The position numbers were made by a program, and so were the translations under genes. This document shows positions 30,101 through 45,100 of a stretch of DNA of 64,000 nucleotides, piece by piece. A model generated the notes under the pieces. It saw nothing but the letters and a program-made list of their open reading frames with translations. It had not been told where the DNA came from and ran no database searches. Source of the DNA: Ignelater luminosus (Eukaryota; Arthropoda; Insecta; Coleoptera; Elateridae); contig VTPC01004745.1 of the NCBI GenBank assembly GCA_011009095.1, positions 64,826 to 128,825 of the forward strand, given 5' to 3'. The stretch's first letter is position 1; each line of letters starts with the position of its first letter.

Positions 30101-33100
30101 AATGTACCCACAACAACATATAATTATACAAATGTATCAAAAACTGCAGTTGTCTAGTAATAATTTAAACCAGGAAAATAATAACAAGTGAAATTTACAA
30201 AAGATGAATTATCCGAATTCTATTCATTTACTTGATTTTAATTTTTAAAATTACTTCAATATTTTTTCTTAAACGAGGAAATCTTAATGTTTCAATTGTT
30301 TGTTGTTATTATAAACTTTCAAATCTCTGGCTGGTTAAGTTTCGGACTTCCTATTGTTTTTACTAGATGAAATTCCGGGTTTACAAACTTTGTTATTAGG
30401 TAGTACACACATAAAATCTTCATTAAATCAGTCTCCTTTCGGATTCTTATAGATAACCCTTTCTTATCGGTCAATTATTTATTATTTTATTGAATTACCT
30501 TGACTTATATTTCCGGGTTCACAGTCAAGCATTTTGATCTGTTAAATATATTTTTTTACTCTCCAGTTATTTATTTGTTTATTTATCCAACAATAATGCA
30601 ATTTATTGTTCTACTTTTCAAGATTTAGTATCAATAATTTTTTTCCATAGTAATAGTGTCATTGTCCTCGGTGACCATGAAAAGGGTTTTCAAGTTTACT
30701 GAACTTTTATCATGCTGGAAAAAGAATCTCATAGTCACATTTTGGATCCTATTATTGATTAATTAAGTTGTTTTGTATCTTACAATTAAGTAATAAGCAT
30801 TTCATTAGTGTAATCTCTGATCAATTAATGTAATGATTAATTTATTGTTTGTTATGAAATCCTTACATATAAATAAAACGTTTATGTATGCAAAGCAGAA
30901 AGAAGCAAATCAATTAGAACGATGACGTTTTTGAATATAAAGTTATTTAAATATTCTTAGTTTATTATAAATAAGATGTAAATACTATGATTATAATACT
31001 TTATAAGATGATTTAGTACACAGTATTAATTAGATTTAGCGGATAGTTGCACAGCATGTATAACTATCTATTTAATTAGGTTGAACCAAGTATATTTTTT
31101 TCTTACAATCTTGGATAACGCATTCTGTCAACCATCGCTTGCTGCTTAGTTTATCACACCACATACATTGAGATAAATAACTGCATTTTAGCTACCTTAC
31201 CACTATGAGTTCACATGTTTTGTTTAATAAATAATGTAATTTAGTATTAAGTTAGCTTATAAATCTATAAAGTTATTTCTACTGATTATAATATATGTAA
31301 ATAGTTGATAATTTCCTTTATTGCATTGTATAGGCACATTTTGAATTACTCAAATTGTTGCTAACAAATTCATTAATTGGCATGTTTAATGTTTGTTATT
31401 TTGCTAATTATATTCTCTATCAATCGATATCTATTCTGTTGGGAATAAAGTTATATTATTAAATTATTATCATTAAAAATATGATCACTATTAATAGAAT
31501 TGTTCTAAATACTCTAGCAATATGTTATATGTAATCATGCATAAATAATCTTATCGAAAGCATTTCATTAGCAGTCTTATCATGAAGAATGTTTTTATTG
31601 TAAATAAACACTTTTTACTACAATATTTCTGTTTATCTGAAAATGCAACTTTGTACTAAACGATATAATTATACGATTAAATATCTAATCAAATGATTTA
31701 AATTGAATCAATAGAAGTAAATTTCAAAAGCAGATTCTTCTAGTGAGGAAAATAACATGTAGTCAAAGTGAATCCCGTTAGGATGAAATTTTTATACAGC
31801 ATGTTGCACACCATTATATGTGTCGAACAATCAAAAACGTCAAAAACAAACGTAATTTAGTGATTGTTCTCCTTGAAAGTTGTTTCCAAAATCTGTGGTG
31901 TTTTTTCCTATTTTGCCAAAAATTGGCAGATGAAGTTATATTGGACGTTAATACAATAACAAATAAAGAATGCTCACTATATTGTTGAGATTAAAAACTG
32001 TCTCAACTAGAAATTGTCACTATGCCTTCTTGGTGAAGTACTAACAATGATATCATGCAAACGTGCTATTAGAAGGAATGATAGAATTGCGATAACAAGA
32101 ATTCCAAGAGGTAATAGCCCGCGAGTTGGCTCTCGTGCCGTTATTGCTCTAAAAGAGTGGTTCTTAACCTTTTAGTAATGAGGAACCATTTGACTAAATT
32201 CTTGTCTTGTCATGGACCACCAACTGTTTGGCGGTGATATAAATTATTATAAGGTTGTTCTATAACAATATCAATAAACACGTATAAAATTATTCGAAAC
32301 CAAGAGTATTATATTATTTGCAAAAATTTTACATTAATTATATTATTTTAGTGCGATTTTTGTGACTGCATACTGTTTACCAACTGCTGAATCATTGGTT
32401 CAGTGCTACTCAAAGCCAAACGCATGTCGGCATTGGCATTTAAACGTTTTTGATCTTTATTTTTAATTATCAAAAGCGCCGAGAATCCCTGTTCGCATAA
32501 GTATGTGGTTGAAAATAAAGTAAGGTAACGTAAAGCAATTTTAGGGAAAGAAATTGCTTTTTGGCTCCAAAAATCTTCAAGTTTAATTCCTGTCTCGAAT
32601 GTATCTTTGCAGTTACTATCATGTTGCATTTCAGTTTACTCTTCTTGAATTTCATCAAGCATCTCAGAAATTTTGACAATGAAAGGATTACGGTTCAGTT
32701 TCCGAACACCTTTGTCCTCGCATTCAGGAAAACAGTTTTTGTATTTCTCCTTTAATCTCAGAACACTGTCCATCAATAATTGGATTCAGCGTGTCTAACG
32801 CAGAAAAGTTCTCTGTTTCAACTTTGCTGATCCATAGGTCGATTCTAGCGATAAACGCACTAATTTTATCTTCAAATGCAAATATGTTGTTTGTGCCTTT
32901 CAACTTCATATTTCCTGATCCTTGTAGCTGAAGGTTCTATTTATTTAGTTGTGCAAAAAAATCCACTAAATAAGCAAAATGTATTTGAAATTTGAACTAA
33001 CAGAACTGATCCAGCAACCCTTGTTTTCCTTATTAGTTAAGAATAATTTTACTTCCTCTCTCAGTTTCGGTGTGAAAAAGCAGCGTTTCGTATTCAGAGT

Positions 33101-36100
33101 TCATATCAGAGCATAATTTTTTGAAGAGACGAGTATTAAGTGCGCTCCTTCTAATAAAGTTGACTATGTTTATAGCTGTTTTCATCGTAATAGCAAAGCA
33201 TTCCGGGAGCGTTTTGGCAGCCAATGCTTGACGACGAATAACACAGTGCGTCGTCATTGCAGATGGATTCTTTTTTTTAATCAAACCTGCAAGATCAGAG
33301 CGGAAACCAAGCATTGCAGGAGCACCGTCTGTACAAAACCCAGCAAGCTTTTGCCACATAAGTTCATGTTTCTTTAAATATTGACTTATTACATCCATAA
33401 CGTCTGTACTTTGCGCGTCGTTTCCAGTTCTTGAGAAAATAGTAACTCCTCTTGAAACGTTTTATTGTTATTCAAAAATCAAATAAATACAAGTAGTTGA
33501 CGACATTGTAAAACGTCGGTAGATTCATCACATTATAACGCAAAATAAGGACTACATTTGATCATGTCAATAATTTGTTCTTCAGTGTCATTTGACATTT
33601 TTTGAATACGCGACTTCATTGTGTCGTTTGATAGTGGAATTTCACGAATCTTTTTTTGAGCTTCCTGTCCTAAAAGCTCTTCGGCAGTTTTAAGCATACA
33701 AGGCTTTATAAGATATTTATCGATTGTGTGTGCTTTTTTGGATTTGGCAATCAATTTTGAAATTTCAAACGATACAGCCAATGATTCTTCAGCTACTGCA
33801 TAACGTGTTCCGCTGGTTCCAAGTTTCATTTTTTTTAGATTTATTATTCTCGCGGACGGTCACAATAATTTGGATGCACCAAGCGAGACACTCGCTGCAA
33901 CCTCCGGCTCCGTACGCTACCGGTTCTTTAACTTTGATGCGTCGTCGACTCGTTGTCATTTATTTAACAGTTTTAATAATTGTATGATGACTTCGCGGAC
34001 CACTTCGGGTGCTCTCAGGGACCACCCGTGGTCCGCGGACCACCGGTTAAGAACCACTGCTCTAAAACATTATAAAAGCTGAAAAACCAATTTCCATTAA
34101 CATATCTTCATAATATTTTTCTTTTACAGTAGGTATCATGTATCGTTTACATCTACTTCAATATCATCTATAAAGAGTGTAAAATTTTCTTTATTGATAA
34201 AAGTATTTTTCATAATTAGTCAACATGACGTACGCATTTGCTTATTCATAGGATATGCCATTATTGGTACAGTGTGAAAAACGGACTTGAAGTATAGGGA
34301 GAAGCCGATAGCAGTCTTAAAACCATTTTGTGTAATGTTGGTTACGTGTTACGTACTAGTGTCATAAACTACAAAATGACAAAACAGGATAGTGAGAAAA
34401 TGTATAACGGTATGGTTGTTCTATAAATAATTAGGGTGTTAGCTGACAAAATTCACCGTTCCCGAGATACAGAGTAACAAAATTCCATTTAAGATTTCTT
34501 GTTTTCTCGATATCTCAAGAACAACGTGCAATATTGAGATGAGATTTTCTACGTGATTGTTACTATAAGGCGTCTACTATCATACAAATCTTCGTCTCTC
34601 TCCTGAACGGAGGTGGGATCAATAGATATTTGAGAGAATCATATTATGTTACGCTATCAAAGAAATAAATAGTTGTGTTAGTTTTGAAATTGAAACTCAA
34701 TTTAATAGAGAAAGTTTGCCATGTACTTTTTTCGATGGATGCGTTGTTTTTGAGTAAAATAATATCTTGTAATTTGTGAGAATATTAACTGAATTCCTAG
34801 TAATTTTCTCTTTTAATACCTTGAAAACTACGTGTAATGTTGAGATGGAATCATCTGTATGGTTATAATGAAACACTAATTTTCCAAGTATTCCTACTAA
34901 TGCCAATGTCGGACGGTATTTAAAGGAATGCTCAACATTGACACCCTGTATCTACCGTGAGAGCAACAAAAGACCAAGTCAAAGATAACCTTGGAATTCC
35001 AAAAGATTATCTTAGAGTAATCATTAAATTGTGAATTCAAACATTAAGCTTTTAAATGTAATAATCATTTAGAGTATTGAATATTTTCATTCATCATTTT
35101 TATTCTTACGAAAATAAGATTCTAATAAGAAAATTTTATGTTCCTCTGTTAGGATTCTTAAATTCATAAAGTTTTGTAAATTATTATAATTATGATTAAT
35201 TATATTGTAATCAAATCACTACAAGATATTCAGAATCCATGGGTATCTTTGACTTGGTTTTTTGTTGCTTTCAGAGTAGAAAGTTGCCTATTTTATAACA
35301 TAAGTTTATAGAAACTTTCTTGCTTATTTTACATCCCTGATATTTTCAGAATATATTATATCCTTGAGCCATCACCTTAATTTACGGAATATTTTACTGG
35401 ACATCTTGTATATCTAATTCAATACAGTCAAACAAAGTCTAGCTGCTCGTAAAACTTCTAGCGACAACAAAGTTTTGATTTAAACTTTTGACAGAAGAGC
35501 TAATTACCATGTGACAGAAAAAATAGATTCTGACAACTGTAAATTTTATTAGCAATACCTGCCTATATTGGAGACATGCATAAATCAAAAAATGGATAAG
35601 CTCAGGATCTATCACACAAGCGTTGCCAATAATGGCTCATTCATAAAAATATTGTGATGGTGCTACATATATGGTTTTAGAGTATACTTAGGACTTTATA
35701 AAACTTGTTGGTACCAAAATAAAAAAAGAACACAGAAACATCTATGATGATGTAAAAACATGTGCAGTAGTAGTTGAGGGAATAGAATGCAAGTTAACTT
35801 CAGTGCAAAAAAAAAGTAATCGATTTTAGAGAAACATACAGAGAGTTAGAGTCGAATCAAATATTGCAGAAGAATAACAGCACCTGCTATGGGCTGCAAA
35901 TTTCAACTGACAGCTATCATATATTACATATGGCAGTCAACTTTGTACAATCCTTCAAAATACTTCTCCATTATTATGATAATAAAAGAAGATTCCAAAC
36001 AGTTATCGTTGAGAGAAAAAAAGGAGGAAAGAATTGAAAAGTGTAAATGATGTCTGCACCTGGAAACTGATAGCTGTTGGGAAAAACAAGAAGAAGTTAG

Positions 36101-39100
36101 AAACATAACTAAAAATCGATGAATTGTGCTGTAGTGGTACTAACTGATTTTGATTTAATAGAATTTGTCAAGCAAGTAACTACTATGATACAAGTAAGCA
36201 TAGCATGACCATGCACATCGCGTATTTACTGTAACTGCATATTGGAGCGTGGTTTAAAACAATTATTCTTCTTATTATTGTGGTGCTCTGCAAAAAATTA
36301 CATTTTATAATGCTTAATTGCGCTATCTATGGTAAAAATCATAATCAAACAATAAAAGGAATAAAAATAAAGTAAGTACTTTCCATTTCCTAAGAAAATC
36401 AGTGGATAATTACTTGTTGCAGATTAGACAAGATAAATATTACCATTAAATTTCTAGTGATAATACAAATTACAGGCTTCAGTAAAAAATTAATAAAAAA
36501 AATGTCAAAGAACTGCTACAGCAATTTAGTTCATTATTAATCTATTAAACAAAGCTTTTTTGCCCGTGGTTCTTGAAGACATCTGTTTTGAAAACCTTTT
36601 GATTTATCAACATGACTAGAAAATAATCTCTGATAAAGACGTAAATCTTTGAGTTTGAGTTCGAGTTCTTGCGGCGTCAAAGGTTTCAAAATGTCTTTAA
36701 GAGATAAAAAAAAACAAGTCCTAAATTTATACCGGTGGTGTCTCGAAGAAGACAAACTTTATGCAGGGTAATTGGCAAGATACAGCAATGTAGTGATTAA
36801 ATTATGTAATGACTGCTTCGACTTGATGAACCCGAGAAGTAAATATGGAAATATGCAGGAACGAATGCTTTGGTGTTAGATTAAACAAACAAAATTAATT
36901 GCTGGATAAAACTATATAAAAAGATTGAGTTAGTTTTGAATGTGGTGCATTTTCACAAAGGTATAATTATTTCTTCAAAGTCAGTCAGCTAGTAGAAATT
37001 TGTACATGCAGCTTTCTGAAAAATATTGTAACATACAGTATACTAACACGTATCGTTTAAATCAAGATATAATTGAAACCTTCTTTTGTTTAGCAAGGGA
37101 AACGGGAGGCCAAAATAAAATAAAATTAGATGCTCTTACCTGATGGATCAGTTGGTAAGAGCATCGATATTTATTTTATTAAATGTATTCAAATGACTAT
37201 CCTTTATTTAGGCAAAATTTATGTTTTCTATCAATTGTGTATTTTTTCTCATTTTGTATTTTTGTTTTGGTACTGTTTGTATTTTTTTAATGTGTCGGTG
37301 TATTTTCACTTTCTTAGCACATTTGGAAAGTGCTGCTGTTTTTTTCTAATTCTGTGACTTGTTAATAAGGCATCTTGCTTTGTTGCCTTAAAATTTGTCA
37401 AGCAGTAATAATATAATAGGGAAAACAATTATTGCAAAGATAAAATTATAAGAAATACATTTTATAGCAATAGGTACTTGCAAAAAAGTAAAAATTTGAG
37501 TAAGCCTTGAAGTTAGTTTTGCTAGCATTGGAAGGCAACAATAATACAGAGATTTGTTGATTGGTTAATCCGTGTAGTTAAGTAATACGTAATAGCGAAT
37601 CGAGAAACTAAGGGATTAGTTGGAATTAAACAAGTTTTTATGAAATCGATGTTATGTTCTGCAAGTTGTTTGAACTGAAAAGTAAAAAGTTTGATAAGAA
37701 TCTTTCAATAAGAAAAAATTAATCTTGATACTTCCAGTTTTTGAGTTTTAGAAGCCTTGATACAAGTTATGCAACTTTATCAAAACAGTCAATCAATAGA
37801 GTGTTAGTTTGTTAAGAAAAGCAAATCATGTTATAAATTGTTATGGATATTTAATAATGGTAGTTAACTCTACAAATGTAGATTTAATTATAAAGCATTA
37901 GGTTTACGTACCTATAAACGTAAGGACCAACTTCTTGAACTTTCAGCTTTTCTGTTCCGTTGAGAAAGGCATCTTTATTTGTTACATTATATAAATAAAC
38001 TTTTAAATATAAATCAATTGGTGGAGTACGCCAGAGTTCGAAGACTTCACCACCTTCAGTGAATACGCATTTCTAAAAAATGTATGTAATAAGTCAAAAA
38101 TAATCTAAACAATAAACATTAACAAGCTTACCAACTTAAATAAAATATCATAAGGATGTGCAACAAGGATGAATATTCCAGAACCAATTCCTAGTAAACC
38201 CAGAAACGCTATAGCGAGGATACCTATAACAAAAAAGATTTATTTTATTTTTTAACTTAAAATATATTGCACTAATAAATGAAATCAACACGGAAGCTTT
38301 AACAAAGTAAAATAACAGGTTCACTAGGTTGATGTTTATGCATTTAAGCCATCAAGGTCAAGTTTACAAATTTTTTGAAATGAAACCAAAGTTTGAAAAA
38401 AATAAACAAAACCTTTAACAAATACCCTTAGAAATTCTGTAATTAGAATAAACTTTAACTGCAAAAGTTGCTAATAGGATAAATCATGAACGTTTCCTAT
38501 AAAATATCAAGTTCAAGTTCATAAATAAATAAAAATATTATTGCATAATTTATAATTTGTTAAACACTGTAATACCATTAAAAAGGTTCAAGATTTCAAA
38601 ATAGTAACAAAATTAATTGGATCTATTGTAGAAAATCTCTTGACTAAACTGTTTTTTTAGAAATTATTGCAAGTATTTAGCTTTGCTTAGAATCCATACT
38701 TTCACTTTCAGTACTTAAACTATTTATTTTAAAATTTTAGATTTGTTACCCAGATATAGTAAATTAACCAATTAATCTATTTTAATGAGCACATAAGATA
38801 TTAAAATAAAAAATATTTTTAATCAAATAATTTTTGTTGATTCATATATACAAAAGCAAGCTTTGCGGCTTTAAAATCCTTGGCTTTGAAAAATATTAGG
38901 CAAGTAAAAGGAAGGTTTTAATAATTATTTCTAATAATAGATTAATAATTCATTTATTAAAGTAATAAATATATAATTTGTAGTTTGTAAAATATCCAAT
39001 ACAAAAATATTAATTGCTTTTTATAACTGTGGTTACCAGAGGTTATCGCAGGGTTTGATGAATTATGATGTCATATTAAAGTGCTAAATATTTATGCCTA

Positions 39101-42100
39101 TTATTATTTTCTTGTTTAATTTTCTTCAAAACAAAGTAATTTACAGAAGATTTCCATGAAGGATGACCTATTTTGTAAAGGTTGATATTTCAACTAATTG
39201 TAAGCAATAAAGCTGATGATTTGAGCAGAGTTTAATTTGATATTGTGGTAAACTATACAGCTGTTTAACTTGGCATAAAGAAAGAAAAGAGCCTTCCAAA
39301 TACGTTACCAAAAATTGAAGTGATAATTTAATTTCATAATTTTCTAATCCACAACCATGTGTAGTTTACTTGTACCGGTATGTATGGTTTTCCTCTACCC
39401 CCAAATGACCGTCAAAAAGAAATAACTAGAACTTTGAGCTTTTAAGTTTTAACATGATGATTATAAAATTTATGCATTTCAATTTTAGATGTTTAATGTT
39501 GTTACTTATCTTGAATGTTGAAACTCATATAGATGTTGAACAAAGCTCGTAAACTTAAATATTGTTGGTTAACATAAATGTACATATCGTGTACTCTTTG
39601 GAATGTCTAAACGCGTTTTCGTACTGTAATCTTCTTCAATTTAATCCAATCTTGAACCCTGAATACCGAATTCTTAATTTAGTATTATTATCGAATATGT
39701 ATTGTTCTCTGTTTTCAACTTGAACATTTCTCTTGTTAATGTTGACAGATACCATACGCTTTTAGACATTTTTTTCACTAATTTAGATTTAGCCGTATCC
39801 CAAGTCGAAATGATGTGATGCACAATTCTAGAAGAGCAAACTACGATAATATTACCCAGTATCTATCTAGTATTAACTAACATAAAAGATTGGACAATTT
39901 GTCTTGCTATAGGAGGCAGTGGAAATCTATAAAATTGTATGTAGCGCCATCAAGGTTTTGATTCAATTACGGAAGACAACCTCTTTAAAATTTCCATGCT
40001 GGTATAGCTCAACTACAATTAAAGTTACTGAAGAAAAGCGTAAATATCAAAATTGATTGAAGCAATTTGGCAACAACCTTGATTACTTAATCTTTAACTT
40101 TCTACGACGTCGATCAAAATCTAGACTTCCAAAATTACATTAGCTCCGTTGAATAAAATATTGTGACCAACTCAAAACGAGCATGGTCTTAACATACCAA
40201 GTCCAAGAAAACTTCAGTACGCACTCCCTCTAAAATTGCATGTGGGGACACAGAAGCTTCAGAAGAAAATACCATTTGTAATATGTTCTCACAATATTTT
40301 AAATCGGTTTCTATTGACGGACAACTTGTTGATAATCCTTCCACACATGGCACAGCAAATCTCTGTTTGGCTAGACCATCCATCACAATCGCTCCTGAAT
40401 TAGTTAGTAACTAGATATAAAAAATTAGATATTCGTGAAGGTGTTATATCAGATAACATCCCAAGTATTTTTTTAGCTAAATTCGCTGGGAATCTTGCCA
40501 TTATATTTAATTTATCTCTTTTCAAAAGTACTTTTCCATCTAGGTAGAAAGAAGCTTATGGCAGACAGATATTTAAATCCGGGAATAAAGAATTAGTTAA
40601 CAGTTTTATCAGCCCGTTGCTATATTGTCAGCAATTTCAAAGATTTTTGAAAAGATTGTGTTTCAATATGTTATGGTCATTATCAAAGGCCAAATCTGAA
40701 ATGAACAACATGATTTCTTACCTATAGATTCAGTCGATGCAAACCTTGCATTGTATATTGAAAGAAAGAGCAATGGATAAGAGAATACAAATCTACTCGA
40801 TATTCATCGACTTCAGTAAGGTCTTTGACAAGGTTGACCATAATGTCTTGATATAGAAGTTAGATACCAATTTACTAGGGTGAATTAAATCCTATATATC
40901 TAATTCTAATAGATTGCTCTTAGTCAAATTTAATGGTTTATTTTCTGATTATGTACTATAAGATCGGGAGTCCCTCAAGGATCCCATCTTGGTTCACATT
41001 TCTTATTATTTACATATATATATGAGCTAAGACGCTACAACATTTACGTTTCTGCTTGAAGATAAATACAAAAAATTTCTTCAATTTATCACTAGAAAAT
41101 CTAACACGCCTAAAGTTTCCCAACTCATTATAATTTTATTAATTAAAGAGTTATTCAAGGTGGGAAGTTTTAAAATGATCACCCAGTATACTATCGAACA
41201 CAAAACAATTCTTCAGAATGCAAATCTGTTTGGTACTTTTTATATCTTTTAGTGTACATATTTTTGATTGATTACTTTTGTTCTTTTCTCATTTACATAC
41301 GATGCATGTGAAACTTAAGAGAAACTCTACTTTAAAAGGGTTTCAGTCCAGTAGAGTGTACTTGCATGCTGTACATCGTTATTCATTTGGTGTTACTATT
41401 TAAGTATAGTCATGAAATAAATTGCTGGCAACTACCATACATAAAATCAAAGCATGACGGAGCACATTCATCTCTACGATATTTATAAGATTTGATCAAC
41501 GCCATTAGCAAAGTAATCAATGCAAACATCTTTCCTTTTTAAGGAATATAAAAACCATTCTTGTTTAATGATATGATAACTATCTAGAAACAAAAAAAGG
41601 CTTCTAGGGACTTTCAACTGTATCAAGATAAATATTATTTTGTAATAGTTCATTCGATGAAAAGTTTGTTGAGGTTGTGTTGTGACTAGTGATGGTGCCA
41701 TTAGGGAAGCTAATATGGTCTTTGTGTTACTGATTCTTGAAGTCTCAATGTTTTTCAAAATAGTGGAAGCTAGTTGTATTTAAAATTACATTACAAGTGT
41801 GCGGTTTATCTAGTTTTCCTGAAAGTCTTTCTTTGTTACCAGGAGACTCAAAGTTAGTACTTTAAATTTTATCAGCGTTAGTTTGACTAGATTCTTTAAG
41901 ATTTAATTTGGAAACATTCTGAATACAAGACTTGTGAGAGATACGTATCCTCTAGTTGGAAGAGTTTCAAATATTTATTTTTTTCTACAACCGTCAAAAA
42001 AGGTTAGATTTAAGTATCGCCAAGGATACGGAAAGTTTATCATTTTTTCACATGGGCGCAAAATATATTTTTCACGTTCATGTGCGCAAAGAATATGTTT

Positions 42101-45100
42101 TACGCACATGGGTGAAAAAAAAAACAAAAATGACACATTACGTAACTCTGCTTATTTTTGAAAATTAATACTTTATTATTTTGCATTTTCATCGCACACT
42201 TGTTTTGTATAATTTACTTCAAGAAATCATTTAATAATGTTTGAAGGTTGTAGAAAAAACGTTGTTTGCATCTCGTGAGCGAAATCGATGGTTTTTTGGT
42301 GCATTCGAATGACTTTTTTGCCTTGACCTACCAGTCTCGGCAAAAACTGCCGTTGTCATGCGCTTCAAAAAAACACTGATTTCGTGCACTTAATGCAAAA
42401 ATAACTATTTTAGTCTTGTTTCAAATATCTTCAAGTGCTCATTAATATTTATTTCTGCATGTTTATCTTCAAGTTCAACAAACTTTAATTTTAACCACGA
42501 ATAGGCTGTCAGCAGAACTTTGATTTTGGCTATTTTTTGCCTGACTTTACCAAAAATTATAATCGAAGTGTCATTCGATTCGGAATGGTATTTAGAAACT
42601 TTTCGAACATTTCGAAGTCCCGCACAAAAAAATTGCAAAAGTTATAAACAAATTCGTAAAAAAGGGGTTTCGTTTTTTGCAAATATCTCGGAGAATATTG
42701 CAAATATCCAAAATCAAAAAACAGATCCTTAAAGAGCAGGACATATCCTACAAAAAAGCTTTAACTCTCGGAATTGTACCACCAATATTTATAATTTTAA
42801 TTTAGAGGTGAAAATAGGGCTAAAAACGCGTAATCTAGCTGCCGCACGCGCCGCTTAGTTTGCTCTCTTTAACAAAAAAAATGTTTTTACCTATTAAATA
42901 TAAATATTAAGGAATAAAAAAATTCAGGTATTATTGGGATACATGAATGAACAATAATCCATCGGAAAAACATTTTTCCCACAATTTGTTTATTAGTTAT
43001 GCTTTTGTTAACTAAAGAACTAATAAACAAATTGTGGGAAAATTCTTTTTCCGATGGATTATTGTTCATTCATGTATCCCAATGATACCTGAATTTTTTA
43101 TTCCTTAATCTTTATATTTAACAGGTAAAAAAAATTTTTTTGTTAAAGAGAGCAAACTAAGTGGCGCACGCGGCGGCCAGATAACGCGTTTTCAATTCTA
43201 TTTTCACCTCTAAATTAAAATTATAAATATTGGTGGTACAATTCCGGGAGTTAGGACGTTTTTGTAGGACATTTTCTGCTCTTTAAGGATCTGTTTTTTG
43301 ATTTCGGATATTTGCAATATTCTCCGAGATATTTGCAAAAAACGAAACCCCCTTTTTTTACGAATTAGTTTATAATTTTTGCAATTTTTTGCGCGGGACT
43401 TCGAAATGTTCGAAAAGTTTCTAAATGCCATTCCAAATCAAATGACACCTCGATCATAATTTTTGGTGAAATCAGGCAAAAAATAGCTAAAATGAAACTT
43501 GTGAACCACACTAATGGTTAATATCTTAAAAATTACAACTTCAATTGTAAGTATTTTTTTCTACTGCCGACAGAAATAATTATAATGCACAAAACCATTC
43601 TAAAATAATTAATATAGAATTATAAAAAAAATTCCTCATTTGAACTGTCATTGACATTTATAGCATTTTAATGCTTTTTACACTACCGAACATCATTCGA
43701 CCGGAAATAAGCAAACCCATATCCTACGGCAGCAATAATCCTTTACAATCTGAAACTAAGGACCTGGTAATGCTACTATTCTTTTTCGTGTAAAACTAAG
43801 GTTATTTCTGCAACAAGGTTGCAGGTGGGATTAATGTTAGTCTCGCAGTTATTTAATTAATTGCTTTTTGCAAAACCTCAATAACGAATGGTCGAAATTG
43901 GCGAAATGTGAATCACTATATATTTGCCGGTTTTTTTGAATGGTCAAGTACATTACCTTGATCAGAATGTTATTGTTCGTTTTAAACAGGATTGCTAATG
44001 CTTTTTATTTTTCATTAAAAGGCTCTGAAAAAATGAAACATCAATTATTATGTAATCACTCTGAAGTCTATAGCATATTAGTGTCTGGCATTTAATATCG
44101 ATATTATAGGTAAATATAGTTACAGTGTAATCATTCTGTAATCAGTTTATTATTTAATATCATTTAAGGTACCTACACATATTATAATAGCATGTGCTTT
44201 ATGAAGGTTAATGTTACCTCAGTCATTACACACGTCATAATAATCTGATTAGGTGCTTATTTATGTATTTTTTCTAAAACATATAGTATAACCAGCAGTT
44301 AGGATTTCTCACAATATAAATAAAGATTGTTGTGATATTAATTTTCCGGAATTTATCCGAAGGTGAATTTGAAATTTAATTTAAATTTAGCGGCATTGTA
44401 TTTTTATTATCTATTTTTACACCAATTAGTGGGCCGAATGTTCTAGGCTTTACTTTAAATAAAGATTGCAATGTTATCGATGACGATGGGCGGCCTTTCA
44501 CACTTTTCATATAGTTCAAGAACAGGTTTTCTGTTGTTTTACAGGGCCACATCTAATAAAAATTTCCGTAGTTTAACTTGAAGAGCTTAAGTTCAAAAGT
44601 ATTATTGTGGGTTACATAATGATTTGAAATATAGCTGTAACAATTATTCTCAGTGACTGATTGAATATTTGTTTGATACTGAAGTTATTTAAAAATAAAT
44701 TGCATAATATCTTTAATTTTTGTTTATTGATTGTCGTAAGTATTCATTGAATATTCTACATATATATACCTATGCTATTATTCATCGCGTCATTATTTAT
44801 TACTCTTACACAATAAGCATTTTTTTAATTGCAATTAAATAGAAAATATAATTAATTATGCAAATTCTTAACAATATTGGCAGTGTTAAGGATTGTCATC
44901 ACTATCAGCTGCCTTAAGGAATAAAAAACGGTTTTGTGAAGCCATTCATATATTTCTGGTCTTCTTTAATGTCAATAGCGGCGTTATCTCTACCAACACG
45001 ATCATGACTACAGATACAGAGATGAAAGACCGCAGTAGCAGTAGTAAAGTTGTTCTATGTAAGTTCTTATCTTGCAACGAATTCTACAACTAGCTACCAA

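Noticed and set aside
40189..40386. A 65-codon minus-strand frame
   Set aside because: It is the antisense shadow of the jockey-type relic, whose plus-strand frame carries the recognisable residues.
41934..42168. Two overlapping plus-strand frames of 70-75 codons
   Set aside because: They fall within the CTACAACC repeat, and the second copy of that repeat does not keep the frames.
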